Positions 45,283-57,400 of a DNA stretch of 64,000 nucleotides are shown here, piece after piece. The notes under the pieces were generated by a model. That model was given only the letters and a program-made list of their open reading frames with translations, had not been told where the DNA came from and made no database searches. A program made the translations under genes and the position numbers. The stretch covers positions 1-64,000 of the forward strand of contig NZ_BCXE01000027.1 in NCBI RefSeq assembly GCF_001894945.1, read 5' to 3'. Source of the stretch: Rhodococcus ruber NBRC 15591. GTDB lineage: Bacteria; Actinomycetota; Actinomycetes; Mycobacteriales; Mycobacteriaceae. Within the stretch, counting starts at the first letter, position 1. Each line of letters begins with the position of its first letter.

Positions 45283-45825
45283 TTACTGAGGTAATTCTCG
45301 CTTTGGCTGCGCTGGTGTTCCGACATAGAGGGTATGTGGCTTACAGTCGTACTTTACGACGGAGCCGGCTCCAACTGCTGCTCCTTCCCCGACTGTGACG
45401 CCAGGCAGGACTACTGATCTCGTTGATATGCGGGCTCCATCGCCGACGGTTATGGGTGCAGAATGACTCTTGCCTGCCCGCCTATTCGGATTCGACATGT
45501 CGTGATCTGTATCAACGAACGTAACGTTCGGGCCAATTGCAACCCGTGCGCCGATTCGGACTGGCATCCGAGTATCGAAGACTGTTCGATATCCGATTAG
45601 TGTTGATTCGCCGACATGGACGTTTGCAGATCGAAAAATGACGCCGGGTCGCACGATTGCCTTTGCGTGGATTTTCATCCCCATCAATCTGTATAGCTGC
45701 GTTCGTATTCTATTCGGAATGAGTGTCGAGGAGATTAGTCCATTGACTATGAACCCCCAGATGATGGGGTGGCGATCACCGTCTTCGCGCCAGAAGATCT
45801 CTCGAAGTTTGGCAGTGTTGCTCAT
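45283..45825 (-). CDS. Hexapeptide-repeat acyltransferase (WcaF/maltose O-acetyltransferase-like)
   Basis: The 180-residue protein has an N-terminal helix and a left-handed beta-helix of hexapeptide repeats (VGESTLIGYRTVFD, RIGARVAIGPNVTFVDTDHD, ITVGDGARISTRSVVLPGV, TVGEGAAVGAGSVVK). The loop with HDMSNPNRRAGK carries the catalytic His typical of sugar O-acetyltransferases. It should acetylate a sugar of the repeat unit. It converges on the DUF2264 gene with a 16-bp gap spanned by a small inverted repeat (AATTAC/GTAATT, 45281-45296). Confidence 0.88.
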   Translation of the reverse strand: MSNTAKLREIFWREDGDRHPIIWGFIVNGLISSTLIPNRIRTQLYRLMGMKIHAKAIVRPGVIFRSANVHVGESTLIGYRTVFDTRMPVRIGARVAIGPNVTFVDTDHDMSNPNRRAGKSHSAPITVGDGARISTRSVVLPGVTVGEGAAVGAGSVVKYDCKPHTLYVGTPAQPKRELPQ

Positions 45826-45870
45826 CGGCGTATCCGATCTGGGTGTAGTGGTCTGGTCTGGGTCGTAGGG

Positions 45871-45900
45871 TGTGATTAGGTGTGATTAGGTGTGCATTAG
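45871..45900. repeat. Short 10-bp tandem repeat
   Basis: TGTGATTAGG occurs twice in a row, followed by the variant TGTGCATTAG. It lies upstream of the acyltransferase gene (minus strand) in an otherwise featureless 220-bp gap. It may be a transcription-factor site cluster or slippage product. Confidence 0.6.
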
Positions 45901-46046
45901 TGGGCATTCTTGTGTCCGGAAGTTCCGAGTGTATGGTGCAATGCGCGAGGCTGCGGCAGACTCAACCGCGGACTTTACACTGATCTGGCTGTGCTTCATG
46001 TCTCGGTACCGGCACGTGATCGGGCCGTAAGAAGGGACAATCGCTT

Positions 46047-46343
46047 GTGATATCCGACCCTGACGTGTTCCGTTCGTTGGTCTTTATGTGCGCACTGTTT
46101 GCAGCATCGGCTTGGTGCCTTGCTCGTCCGAATGTCGTCTCAAGCACAGCGGTCGCCATGGCGGCTGTGCTGTGGCTCGCGTTAAACGGCTCCATCGAGG
46201 GGCGTGTCATTCTCTCCGTTGATCGCGAGCACGGCCTGACGGAATCCGATCTTCTCTCCTTCGTTGGGTTCGGGATTTGCGTCTGGGGATATTGGTCATC
46301 TGTACGCCACTGTCGGGGGGGACCAGGCCGTCGTTGTCGTTGA
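46047..46343 (+). CDS. Small membrane protein (98 residues), three predicted helices
   Basis: A GTG at 46047 is preceded nine bases upstream by AAGGGA. The translation shows three hydrophobic segments (SLVFMCALFAASAWCLARP, TAVAMAAVLWLAL, LLSFVGFGICVWGYWSSV) and a conserved-looking loop NGSIEGRVILSVDREHGLTE between the last two. The alternation of charges and helices makes a chance ORF unlikely. The function is unknown. It converges on the DUF4012 gene 13 bp away and is the right end of the AT-richer block. Confidence 0.58.
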   Translation: MISDPDVFRSLVFMCALFAASAWCLARPNVVSSTAVAMAAVLWLALNGSIEGRVILSVDREHGLTESDLLSFVGFGICVWGYWSSVRHCRGGPGRRCR

Positions 46344-46356
46344 GGCGCTTTGGCGT

Positions 46357-48189
46357 CTATCCGCAGGAAGGCACCTCGATACTCAGTTTTGGTTCGTCGA
46401 CGAGCGGTTGCACGGGGATATGGGCCTCGCCCTTCACGACTGGTTCCGTCAGCTCGAAGACGATCTCGGCCGTCTCGCCGCGCGGAACCGGAAGCTGCAC
46501 GCTGTAGACCGGGTGCCCCAGTTCCTTACCGGTGAAGTTCATGGCTGGGCTACCGTTCACGGTCACCTTCTCGAGCCTGGCGCCCTGCGTGGCGATCAGT
46601 GACAGATCGGTCAAGTTGGCGCCGAACGGCGCTCCCACCGGGTTGTCGAACATGCCGGCCACGTAGTTGGTGAAGTCACCGGCAGGTAGGTCGTTGCTCA
46701 GTCGCACCGTCACCCTTGAGTTCCGGGTATCGCCGTCGCACGAGCCTGCGGTGTACTCGATCTCGCGTCGTAGGTAGTAGTCCAGCTTGTTGCCGCCGAG
46801 GTTGTTGACGACGACGCCCGCATACGGGGCGGAATCCTCGGGAACGGTGTGGCCGAGTGGTGTTCCCGCAAGAACTTCCTGCTCGTCCGGGTTGGCGCTC
46901 CACACCGCGAGTCGCCCCTCGCTCGCTGCACGGCCGAGGGCTTCCAGCAGGTCTTGCGGCCGGCGGATGCTCCCCGTCATCTTCTGGACCACTGCCGCTG
47001 CTACGTCTTGCAGGTACTGCTTGCGCGCGGCGTTGTTGTCTGCAAATCGCGAGTAGGCGGTCGATTCGGTCAGCTCAACGACGTTGTCGGCGGTGATCTT
47101 CTCCCCGCTGGGCAACGTGACGGGCCCGACCACCTCGAGGACATAGCTCAACGCCACCGGGTCCGTCGCGACCGCACCGTCGACGCGCTCGCCCGACTCC
47201 TGCTGCCACAGCGACTGCCAGATCTGCGCCGCGTATGGAAAGTGCGAGCTGACGTTGCTGTTGCGGAAGTCCACCGTCGGCCGGCTGTGCCCGTAGGTGC
47301 GGGCGAAGTCCGGGCCGAGATCGAGGGGCTGGTAGTTGGTGCGCAGTTCCCGGTTGCTCGCCAGGTCGTCGACCCGTACTGCGCCGTCCGCGGCGCGCAC
47401 GATGCCGAACCCGCCGAGCAGCCCACCCGTGCCGCGGGCCTCGGCGTTGGTCTGGAAGCCGATGAAGTAGCTGCGCGGCCCGTCGGCGCCCAGCATGGGC
47501 GGCGCGATCTGCGCCGCGAGGGAAGTGTTGTGGAGCAATCCGGACAATTCGCCTGTCTGGTCCTGCAATTGGGTGCGGGCGTCGTCGATCAGGCCCAGGT
47601 AGGTGCCGTCGATGTCCTGCGCCCGGGCGTCCAGCTCGGCGGCCGCGGCCGTGGTGGTCTCGAGGACCGGTGCTGCGTCACGCAGGGCAGCGAGGTTGAT
47701 GCGGGCGCCGTCGAGAATCAGCTGATCGGGGGAGACGGCCGAGCCGGCGTCCACGGCGGGCACCAGAACGTCGGATGTGAGACCCGTCACAATGTCGCTC
47801 ATCTGCTGGCTCGAGGCGAACGGGCTGCCGAGCCACGGGATCGCCGCGGCGATGCTCCACGGCAGCGAGTGGGTGGAGTCCTGCGCCTGCTTCGCGTACT
47901 TGTCGGCGTCGCCGGCGGTGCGCAGGGCCGTCTCGGTATCACCGGCCAGCAGGGCATTTTTCGAGCTCGTCGCGTACTCCCGGGCCTGCTCGAGACTCGA
48001 CTTGGCCTGCAGCCCTTCGTAAGCCAGCCAGACGCCCATCCCGACGACGACGACCGCTCCTGCGGTGCAACCGATCGCGAGGTTCCGGCGCCTGCGGCGC
48101 TCCTGCGCGATCTGCTCGTCGGTCTTGCGCCGGCGCACCTTGCGTCGGCCTGGTTCCGGCGAAAGTGACTCGTCGGTAACATCGTTCAC
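46357..48189 (-). CDS. DUF4012 domain-containing membrane-anchored protein
   Basis: The 610-residue protein has a basic cytosolic N-terminus (RRKVRRRKTDEQIAQERRRR), one membrane helix (about 38-60) and a large outside domain. The domain matches DUF4012: SLPWSIAAAIPWLGSPFASS, YFIGFQTNAEARGTGGLLGG, TDPVALSYVLEVVGPVTLPS and DYYLRREIEYT. Such proteins recur in actinobacterial exopolysaccharide clusters and have LytR/CpsA-like placement, but no activity is known. Codon use is GC-rich again. It is divergent from the NRPS gene across 203 bp, which should hold both promoters; I see no clear operator there. Confidence 0.88.
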   Translation of the reverse strand: MNDVTDESLSPEPGRRKVRRRKTDEQIAQERRRRRNLAIGCTAGAVVVVGMGVWLAYEGLQAKSSLEQAREYATSSKNALLAGDTETALRTAGDADKYAKQAQDSTHSLPWSIAAAIPWLGSPFASSQQMSDIVTGLTSDVLVPAVDAGSAVSPDQLILDGARINLAALRDAAPVLETTTAAAAELDARAQDIDGTYLGLIDDARTQLQDQTGELSGLLHNTSLAAQIAPPMLGADGPRSYFIGFQTNAEARGTGGLLGGFGIVRAADGAVRVDDLASNRELRTNYQPLDLGPDFARTYGHSRPTVDFRNSNVSSHFPYAAQIWQSLWQQESGERVDGAVATDPVALSYVLEVVGPVTLPSGEKITADNVVELTESTAYSRFADNNAARKQYLQDVAAAVVQKMTGSIRRPQDLLEALGRAASEGRLAVWSANPDEQEVLAGTPLGHTVPEDSAPYAGVVVNNLGGNKLDYYLRREIEYTAGSCDGDTRNSRVTVRLSNDLPAGDFTNYVAGMFDNPVGAPFGANLTDLSLIATQGARLEKVTVNGSPAMNFTGKELGHPVYSVQLPVPRGETAEIVFELTEPVVKGEAHIPVQPLVDEPKLSIEVPSCG

Positions 48190-48392
48190 GCGGTCCTGCC
48201 CCCTTCGATTCCTCCGGGGTGACCATAACCGAGAAACGGGTCAGCTGGTCGGTTCGAGTGGTGAGTAACGCCGGGGATCGTTAGGGTCGATGTATTCGAC
48301 GGTGATGGATGCAGGGAGGCGTCCACGTCGTTGTCGATCGATGGGTCCCCACTGCACGCCCGTCGATCTCGAGGGAAACACGAGGGGGTGCG

Positions 48393-51300
48393 GTGCCGTC
48401 TTTTGCCATGTCCACGAGTCAGCGTGGACTGTGGTTCGCTCAGCAGCTCACCCCGGACGTCCCGTTCACCATCGCCCAGTACCTGGACCTGCACGGCCCG
48501 CTCGACGCCGACCTGATCCGCGCCGCCTGCAACCAGGCCGCCCGCGAGGTCGAATCCGGAACCCTGTTCCTCGAGCTGGTCGACGGCGAGCCCCGCCAGC
48601 GGGTGATTCCCGACGTCGACGACTACCCCGGCTACCTGGACCTGCGCGGCCACAATAACCCCGAGGCCGAGGCGCGACGGTGGATGGACGAGACGTACAC
48701 CCGTCCGCTCGACCCGCTGCGCGACCGGCTCATCGCCACCACCCTGATCCAGCTCGCCGACGAGCACTTCTACCTGTTCACCTACATCCACCACCTCGCC
48801 CTCGACGGGCACGGCGGCATGGTGATGCTCGGTCGCAGCGCCGAGCTGTACACGGCGTGGGCGCGCGGGGAGGAGCCGCCGCCGATCCGGGCGCTGAGCC
48901 TCGAACAGATCGCCGAGCACGAGCGCGCCTACGCCGGCAGCACGCGGCAGGCCGCCGACCGCGAGCACTGGGCGCAGCGTCTGGTGGACCTGCCGCCGCC
49001 CGTCACGCTCGCCCCCGGGTCCGCCGCCCCGTCGATGCCGTGCCGGCACGTCGGTGCGGCACTCGGCGCCGAGGTGACCGTGGACGTGGCCGAGCTGGCG
49101 GGCAGCGCCAACTCCACCGACGTCCCGATCGTCGTCGCCGCCTTCGCGGCGTACCTGGCCCGCATGAACGCCGCTACGGACGTCGCGCTGAGCCTGCCGG
49201 TCTCGGCCCGCACCACCGCACCGCTGCGCCGCTCGGCCGGCTCGATCTCGAACATCGTGCCGCTGCGGGTGCGCGTGGAACCCGACGTCACCGTCGCCGA
49301 CCTGGTGCGGCGCGTGCAGGTGGAGCTGACCGGGGCGTTGCGGCACCAGCGGTACCGGTACGAGGACATGCTGCGCGACCTGCACGCCGTCGGCGATCAC
49401 CGGGAGACGCGCAGCGCGTTCGGGCCCGTGGTGAACCTGATGATGTTCAACCCGGCATACGCGTACGGCGACATCTCCGGCGAGTACAACCTGCTCTCCA
49501 CCGGCCCGGTCGACGACCTGTCGGTGAACGTGTACGCCGGGATCGCCGGGCGCAGCGTGCGGGTGGACTTCGAGGCCAACCCGCGGCTGTACGGCGACGA
49601 GACGCTCACCCGGCACCACCGCCGCTTCCTGGACTTCCTCGGCGCGTTCGCGCGGTCGGCCGAGCACGCCGTCGGGGATCTGCCGCTCGCGACGCCCGAC
49701 GAACTCGCCGGCCTCGTGCCCGCGCGCGGCCCGCAGGCCGAGGGCGGGTGCCTGCTGGCCGACGTGCTCACCGCGCACGCCGGCTCGGACCGCGTCGCCG
49801 TGCGCGACGGCACCGTCGCGCTCACCTACCGGGAACTGGACGAGCGTTCAACTGTGCTCGCGCGCAAGCTCATTGCCACCGGCGTCGGACCCGACGACCG
49901 GGTCGCGGTGCTGCTGCCGCGCTCGGCCGCCTCGGTGATCGCGCTGTGGGCCGTCGCCAAGGCCGGCGCCGCCTACACCCCGATCGACCCGGGCACCCCG
50001 GCGCTGCGGCTCGCCGAACTGCTGCGCGACGTGCCCGTCGCGGTGTGCGGCGACGACGTCGCCCTGCCCGACGGCGTCACCCGCGTCGATCCGGGCGACG
50101 GCGAGACGTCGTCGGCGCCGTTCGAGGTGGGGGAGCGGGTGCGTCCGCTGCACCCCGAGCACCTCGCGTGGGTGATCCACACGTCGGGCTCCACCGGCAC
50201 CCCCAAGGCCGTCGCCGTCAGCCACCGCGGGCTCGCCGGACTCGTCGCGACGCTGCGCGCGCGGTATGCGGCCGACGCCGACTCGCGCGTGCTGCACCTG
50301 GCCGCACCGAGTTTCGACGCGTCGCTGCAGGAACTGCTGCTGGCCTTCGACGCCGGGGCCACCCTGGTGATCTGCCCGCCCGACGTCGTCGGCGGACCGG
50401 ACCTGGCCGCGCTGCTACGTGAGCAGGCCGTCACCCACGCGATCACCGCCCCCGCCGTCCTGGCCGTCACGCCCGAGAACGACCTGCCGGCGTTGCGGAT
50501 GCTCGACGCGGGCGGGGAGGCGCTGCCGGTCGACGTCGCCGACCGGTGGTCGCGCGGGCGCACCATGCTCAACGCGTACGGGCCCACCGAGACCACCGTC
50601 CTCGCCACGCTCAGCGACCCGCTGCGCCCGGGTGGGGGCGTGCCCATCGGCGCACCCGTCCACGGCGTGACGGCGCTCGTGCTCGACGCGCGGCTGCGGC
50701 CCGTGCCCGTCGGCGCGGTCGGTGAGCTGTACCTGGGCGGGCCGAGCGTCGCGCGCGGCTACCTCGGCGACCAAGCGCTGACCGCGGCCCGGTTCGTCGC
50801 GTCGCCGTTCGGCCGCGTGTACCGCACGGGAGACCTGGTGCGCTGGAGCCGTGCGCGCTTCTGGTCGTCGGAGCTACCAGAAACGCGCACGGGCGGCGGG
50901 GGTGCGCTGGAGTTCGTCGGGCGCGCCGACCGGCAGGTCAAGATCCGCGGCTACCGCATCGAACCCGGCGAGGTCGAGGCGGCGCTCACCGGGCTCGACG
51001 GGGTCGCGAGCGCGGCCGTCGTCGTCCACGGCGACACCCTCGCGGCCTACGTCGTCGGCGACGCCCTGCCCGACGACGTGCACGCCCGGCTCGCCGAACG
51101 CCTGCCCGCCTACCTGCGGCCCGCGACGATCACCGTGCTCGACGCGCTGCCGCTCACCCCGGGCGGCAAGATCGACCGTCGCGCCCTGCCCGCCCCCGCC
51201 GTCGACACGGCCACCGGCTCGCGGGCGCCCGCCGGACCCACCGAGACCCTCGTCGCGCGGCTGATGTGCGAGATCGTCGGCGTCGAGACGGTCGGCGCCG

Positions 51301-51440
51301 ACGCGAACTTCTTCGCCCTCGGCGGACATTCGCTCGGCGCAGCCCAGCTCGCCGCGCGGCTCGGCGCCGCCCTCGGCCGCGACGTGCACCTGCGCGACGT
51401 GTTCGACCATCCCACCGTCGCCGCGCTCGCCGCCGCCGTC
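48393..51440 (+). other. NRPS module 1: C1-A1-T1
   Basis: C1 (to about 49690) has the start [10 protein letters not shown] and an intact HHLALDG. A1 (about 49740-51200) has A3 [16 protein letters not shown] (Ala for the usual Gly after PK), YGPTE and YRTGDL. My reading of the specificity residues is D-A-Q-I-D-G-A-V-L-K, which I cannot match to a known substrate. T1 carries LGGHS. A palindromic insert sits between A7 and A8 (50849-50892). Confidence 0.8.
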
Positions 51441-54400
51441 GACGCCGGACCCACGGCGACCGTGCCGGCCCCGTCGCGCTCGGCCGACGACACGCCCGCC
51501 CCGCTCGCCCCCGCGCAGCGCCGGCTGTGGCTGCTCGCCCACGGCGACACCGCCGCCTACCACCTGCCGTTCGCGCTGCACCTCGACTGCACCCTCGACA
51601 CGGCCGCGCTGCGCGCCGCGCTCGGCGACGTCCTCGGCCGGCACGAGATCCTGCGGACGGTGTTCACCGAACCCGGCCCCCGCCAACATGTCCGGCCCGT
51701 CGCCGAGGTGCTGCCCGGCCTCGACGCCGAACCCGTCGACCCCGCCGACGTGGACGCCCTGATCGCCGAGTGGGCCGCCGCGCCGTTCGACCTCACCACC
51801 GACATCCCGCTGCGGGCGCGCCTGTTGCGGGTGGGACCGGACCGGCACGTGCTCGCCGTCGTCGCCCACCACATCGCCGTGGACGGCGCGTCGTTCGTGC
51901 CGCTGACCCTCGACGTCGCCGCCGCCTACACCGCCCGCGCCGCCGGGCACGGGCCGCGGTGGGAGCCGCTGCCGCTGCAGTACGCCGACTACGCCCGCTG
52001 GCACCGCGCCCTGCTCGGCGACGAGGACGACCCCGACAGCCGCGCCGCCCGCGAACTCGCGCACTGGACCACCGCGCTCGCCGGGCTCGGCGAGGCCCCC
52101 ACCCTGCCCACCGACCGTCCCCGCACCGGCAGCCCCGGACCGGCCGAGTCCCTCGAATTCGCCGTCCCCGCCGCGCGGTTCGAGGCGCTGCGCCGACTGG
52201 CCGCCGCGCACGACGCCACCGCGTTCATGGCCGTGCACGCCGCCGTCGCCGTGTGGCTGTCGACGTGGACCGGCGGGCGCGACGTCGCCGTCGGCTCCGC
52301 CGCCGCCGGCCGCGAACACCCCGACCTCGACGCCCTCGTCGGCATGTTCGTCGGAACCGTCGCGCTGCGGCTCGCCGTGGACCCGGCCACGTCGTTCACC
52401 GACCTGCTCGCCGCCGCCCGTCGCACCGACCTCGACGCGTACGCGCACGCGACGGTGCCGTTCGACCGCGTCGTCGACACGCTCGGCTTCGCCCCGTTCC
52501 AGGTGATGCTCGCCTACGACAACGTCGCCGTGCCCGACCTCGACCTGCCCGGCCTGCGGGTGCGCGTCGAGGAGATCCCGTCCGGCCGCGCCCGATTCGA
52601 CGTCGAGCTCGCGGTGCGGGAGCTGCCCGACGGCTCGCTCGCCGGTCGGGTGATCTACGACGGCGGGCTGTTCGAACGCGCGACGGTCGCCGCCGCGGTG
52701 GCCCGGCTGCACGCGGTGCTCGACGCGGCCGTCGCCGCGCCGCACGCACCCGTCGGCGATCTCGACGTCGGGGCCCCCGAGATCGTCGTGGCCCCGGCCG
52801 GGCCGGTCGCGACGCTGCCGGAACTGCTCGCCGCGCACCCGCTGCACGTCGTCGCGCCGGGCGGTGCGCCGATCGAGTTGATCCCGGCCGCAACACCGTT
52901 GGCGTGGCACCTGCTCGAGCGCGGGCTCGGGCCGGAGGACCGCGTCGCGATCCTGCTGCCGCGGTCGGTGGAGTCGGTGCGCGCGGTGGCGGCCGTCGCG
53001 CTGACCGGGGCGGCGTTCGTGCCCGTCGACCCCGCCCAGCCCGCCGCGCGCATCGCCCGCCTGCTCGCCGACGCCGAGGTGCGACACGCCGTCGCCCGGC
53101 CCGGCACGTCGCTGCCCGACGGCGTCGCCCGGATCGACCCGGACGCCGGAGCCGCGCGGTCGGGGGCGATCACCGACGCCGACCGGGTGCGTCCGCTGCG
53201 GCCCGACCACGCCGCGTACCTCGTCTACACCTCCGGCTCGACCGGCGCGCCGAAGGGCGTCGTCGTCACCCACCGGGGGCTCGCACCGCTCGTCGCGGCG
53301 CTGCGTCGTCGCATGGACCTCGACCCGCAGGCGCGGGTGCTGCACTTCGCGTCGCCCGCGTTCGACGCGTCGGTGCTCGAATACCTCCTGGCTGCCGCGG
53401 CCGGCGGCACCCTCGTCGTCGCGCCGGCCGACGTGTACGGCGGCGACGAACTGCTGGAACTGCTGCGCGCCGAACGCATCACGCACTGGTTCTCCACCCC
53501 CGCGGTGCCGGCCCTGCTGGACCCGGCGGGGCTGGACGCGCTGCGGGTGCTCGCCGTCGGTGGGGAGGCGTGGCCGGCCGAGACCGCCGCCCGCTGGGCG
53601 CCCGGTCGCACCATGCTCAACGTGTACGGGCCCACCGAGACCACCGTCCTCGCCACCGCCAGCGCGCCGCTGGTGCCGGGGGAGCGGCTGACTATCGGCA
53701 CCGGCCTCGACGGCGTGACCGCGCTCGTCCTCGGCCCGCGGCTGCGGCCCGTGCCCGTCGGCGTGGTCGGGGAGCTGTACCTGCTCGGGCCGGGCGTCGC
53801 GCGCGGCTACCTCGGCATGCCCGGGCAGACCGCGAGCCGGTTCGTCGCGTCGCCGTTCGGCGGTGGTCGCATGTACCGCACGGGCGACCTGGTGCGCTGG
53901 AGCGGTGCGCCCTTTGGGTTGCCAGGGCAGCCCAAAGGACACACCGGCGGCGGAGCCACCCTGGAGTTCGTCGGGCGGGTGGACCATCAGGTCAAGCTGC
54001 GCGGGTTCCGGATCGAGCTCGGCGAGATCGACGCCACCCTCACCGGGCACCCGGCGGTCGCCGCCGCGGTCACCGTCGTGCGGGGGGACGCGCTCGCCGC
54101 GTACGTGCACGGACCCGACACCGCCCGCCTCGACCCGGCGGAGCTGCGGGAGTTCGCGGCCACGCGGCTGCCGCGGCACATGGTGCCCGCCACCGTCACC
54201 GTCCTCGACGCGCTGCCGCTGACGAGCACCGGCAAGATCGACCGCGCCGCGCTGCCCGCGCCCGTCGTCGCGCCCGGCGCCCCGGCCGGATACCGCAGCG
54301 CCGCCGAGGAACTCGTCGCCGGGGTCGTCGCCGACCTGCTCGGCCTGCCCGCCGTCGCCGCCGACGACGACTTCTTCGCGCTCGGCGGAAACTCGCTGCT

Positions 54401-57400
54401 CGCCACCCAGCTCGCCGCGCGGCTCGGCACCGTCGCCGGCCACCGCGTCGGCGTGCGGGAGATCTTCGAGCACCCCACCGTCGCCGGTCTCGCCGCCGCC
54501 GTCGCCGATCCGCTCAGCGGCGAACGCCTGCCGCTGCTGCCGACCGGCGACACCGGCCCGGTGCCGCTAGCCCCCGCCCAGCAGCGGATGTGGCTCGCCA
54601 ACCGGTTCGACGTCGCCGACGCCGCCCCCGGCGACCACATCGCGTTCGTCGTCGACCTCGACGCCGGCACCGACCTCGACGCCCTCGCGGACGCCGCCGC
54701 GGACGTGCTCGCCCGGCACGCCGTGCTGCGCACCGTGCACCCCGACGGCCCGGACGGCCCGGCGCAGCAGGTGCTGCCCCGCATCGACCTCGACCTCGAG
54801 CCGCACGCGGCGCCCACCGATCTCGACGCCACCGACCTCGACGTCGCCGACTTCGCCCGCGCCGGTTTCGATCTCACCGTCGACCCGCCGCTGCGCACCC
54901 GCCTGTACCGCACCGCCGCCGGCTACACCCTCGCGGTGGTGCTGCACCACGTCGCCGTCGACGGCCTGTCGCTGCTGCCGCTCGGCCGCGACCTCGCCGT
55001 CGCCTACGCCGCCCGGCGCGACGGACGCAGCCCCGCGTGGCCGCCGCTGCCGGTCACCTACCGCGACTTCGCCCGCTGGCAGCACACCCTGCTCGGCGAC
55101 CCCGCCGACCCCGACAGCCTCGCCGCCCGGCAGCTCGCGCACTGGACCCGCACCCTCGCCGGCGCCCCGCCGCTGCTCGCCCTGCCCACCGACCGGCCCC
55201 GCGGCGACGGCGACTCCACCGCCGGACGAGTGACCTTCTCGGTGCCCGCCGAACTGCACGCCGCCGTCGACAAGCTCGCCCGCGCCCACGACGCGACGAC
55301 GTTCATGGTCGTGCACGCCGCGCTGTCCGTGCTGCTCGCGACGCTCGCCGCCACCGAGGATGTCACCGTCGGCACCGCCGTCTCCGGGCGCATCGACCCG
55401 ATGCTCGACGACGTCGTCGGGATGTTCGTCGGCACCGTCGCGCTGCGGCTGCCCGTGCCGGCCCGCGCGACGTTCGCGGAACTGCTCGCCGACGCCCGCC
55501 GCGTGGACCTCGACGCGTTCGCCCACGCCGACGTGCCGTTCGACCGGGTCGTCGACGCGCTCGGTGCCTCGACCGCCGGCCACCATCCGATCTTCCAGGT
55601 GATGCTCGCCTACGAGTCCTTCGCGCTGGACGGGCTCGACCTGCCCGACGTCACCGGTGTGCGCGAGCTGTCCACCGGCACGGCCCGATTCGACCTCGAG
55701 GTGACCGTCCGCGAGAACCGCTCCGACGCGGGCACCCCCACCGGCCTCGACGGGGTGCTGACCTACGACCGCGGCCTGTTCGACCACGACACCGTCGCGG
55801 GGTGGGCGCCGTTCCTGCTGCGCATCCTCGACGTCGTCACCGCCGACCCGGCCGCCGCGATCGGCGACATCGACCTGCTCGGCCCCGACGGCGACACCTC
55901 CGCACCCCGGACGGCCCCGGCGACGGCCACGCTGCCCGCGCTCGTCGCCGACCAGGCCCGGCGCCGGCCCGACGCGATCGCGCTCACCCACGGCGACGAC
56001 ACCCTGACCTACGGGCAGCTGCACGCCCGCTCGGGGGCGCTGGCCGCGCTGCTCGCCGAGCGCGGACTCGGCGTCGAGGACGTCGTCGCCGTCGCGCTGC
56101 CCCGCTCGCTCGACCTGGTGGTGGCGATCCTCGCCGTCGCCCGCGCCGGCGCCGTGTACCTGCCGCTGGACGTCACCCACCCGCCGGCGCGGCTGCGGGC
56201 CCTGCTCGACGACGCCGCCCCCGCCGCGGTGCTGTGCGACACGAGCTTCGCGGTCGACACGGAAGCGTCTGTGCTGCACATGGATTCGCCGGAGCTGTGG
56301 GAACGCCTGGACGGCGGCGGGGGATACGACGCGACCGTCCCGGCCGGGGCGGGCGCGTACCTGATCTACACCTCCGGCTCCACCGGCACCCCCAAGGGCG
56401 TGCTCGTGAGCCACGAGGCGGCCGCCGCGGTGTTCGCCGCCACCGCCGAGTTCGGGTTCGGGCCGCGCGACGTGTGGACGCTGTTCCACTCCCCGGCCTT
56501 CGACTTCTCCGTGTGGGAGATGTGGGGCGCGCTCACCACCGGCGGCCGGCTCGTCGTCGTCGACCACTACACCGCCCGCGACCCCGGCGCCTTCGCCGCG
56601 CTGCTCGACGGCGAGGGTGTCACCGTCCTCAACCAGACCCCCACCGCGTTCCACCAGCTCGCCACCGTCGACACCCCGGTGAACACGCTGCGGCTGTTGA
56701 TCTTCGGCGGCGAGGCCCTCGACCCCGAGCAGGTCCGGCCGTGGCTCGCGGACCGGCCCCACGTGCGCGCGGTGAACATGTTCGGCATCACCGAGACCAC
56801 CGTGCACGTCACCCGCGGACCCGCCGACCGGCCCGGCGTGGGCCGGCCCCTGCCCGGGCTCGACGTGCAGATCCTCGACCGGTCGCTGCGCCGCACCCCG
56901 CCCGGCACCGTCGGCGAACTCTACGTCGCCGGAACGCAACTCGCCCGCGGCTACCGCGACCGCCCCGCCCTCACCGCCGCGCGGTTCGTCGCCGCGCCCG
57001 GCGGCACCCGCCGCTACCGGACCGGCGACCTCGGCCGCCGCGGCCGCGACGGCGTGCTGCACCACCGGGGCCGCGCCGACGACCAGCTCGAACTGCGCGG
57101 CTACCGCATCGAACCCGGCGAGATCGAGGCCGCGCTGCTGCGTTGCGACGGCGTCACCCAGGCCGTGGTGGTGCTGCGCGACGACCGGCTCGTCGCCTAC
57201 CTCGTCGGCGGCACTCCCACCGCGGCGCTGCGCGAGCTGCGCCGCACCCTGCCCGACTACCTCGTGCCCGCCGCCGCCGTCGCGCTGGACGCGCTGCCCC
57301 GCACCGCCAACGGCAAACTCGACCGGGCCGCGCTGCCCGCACCCACCGTCGCACCCGGTGGTGGCCTCGCCCCGCACGGGCCGCTCGAGGACCTCGTCGC

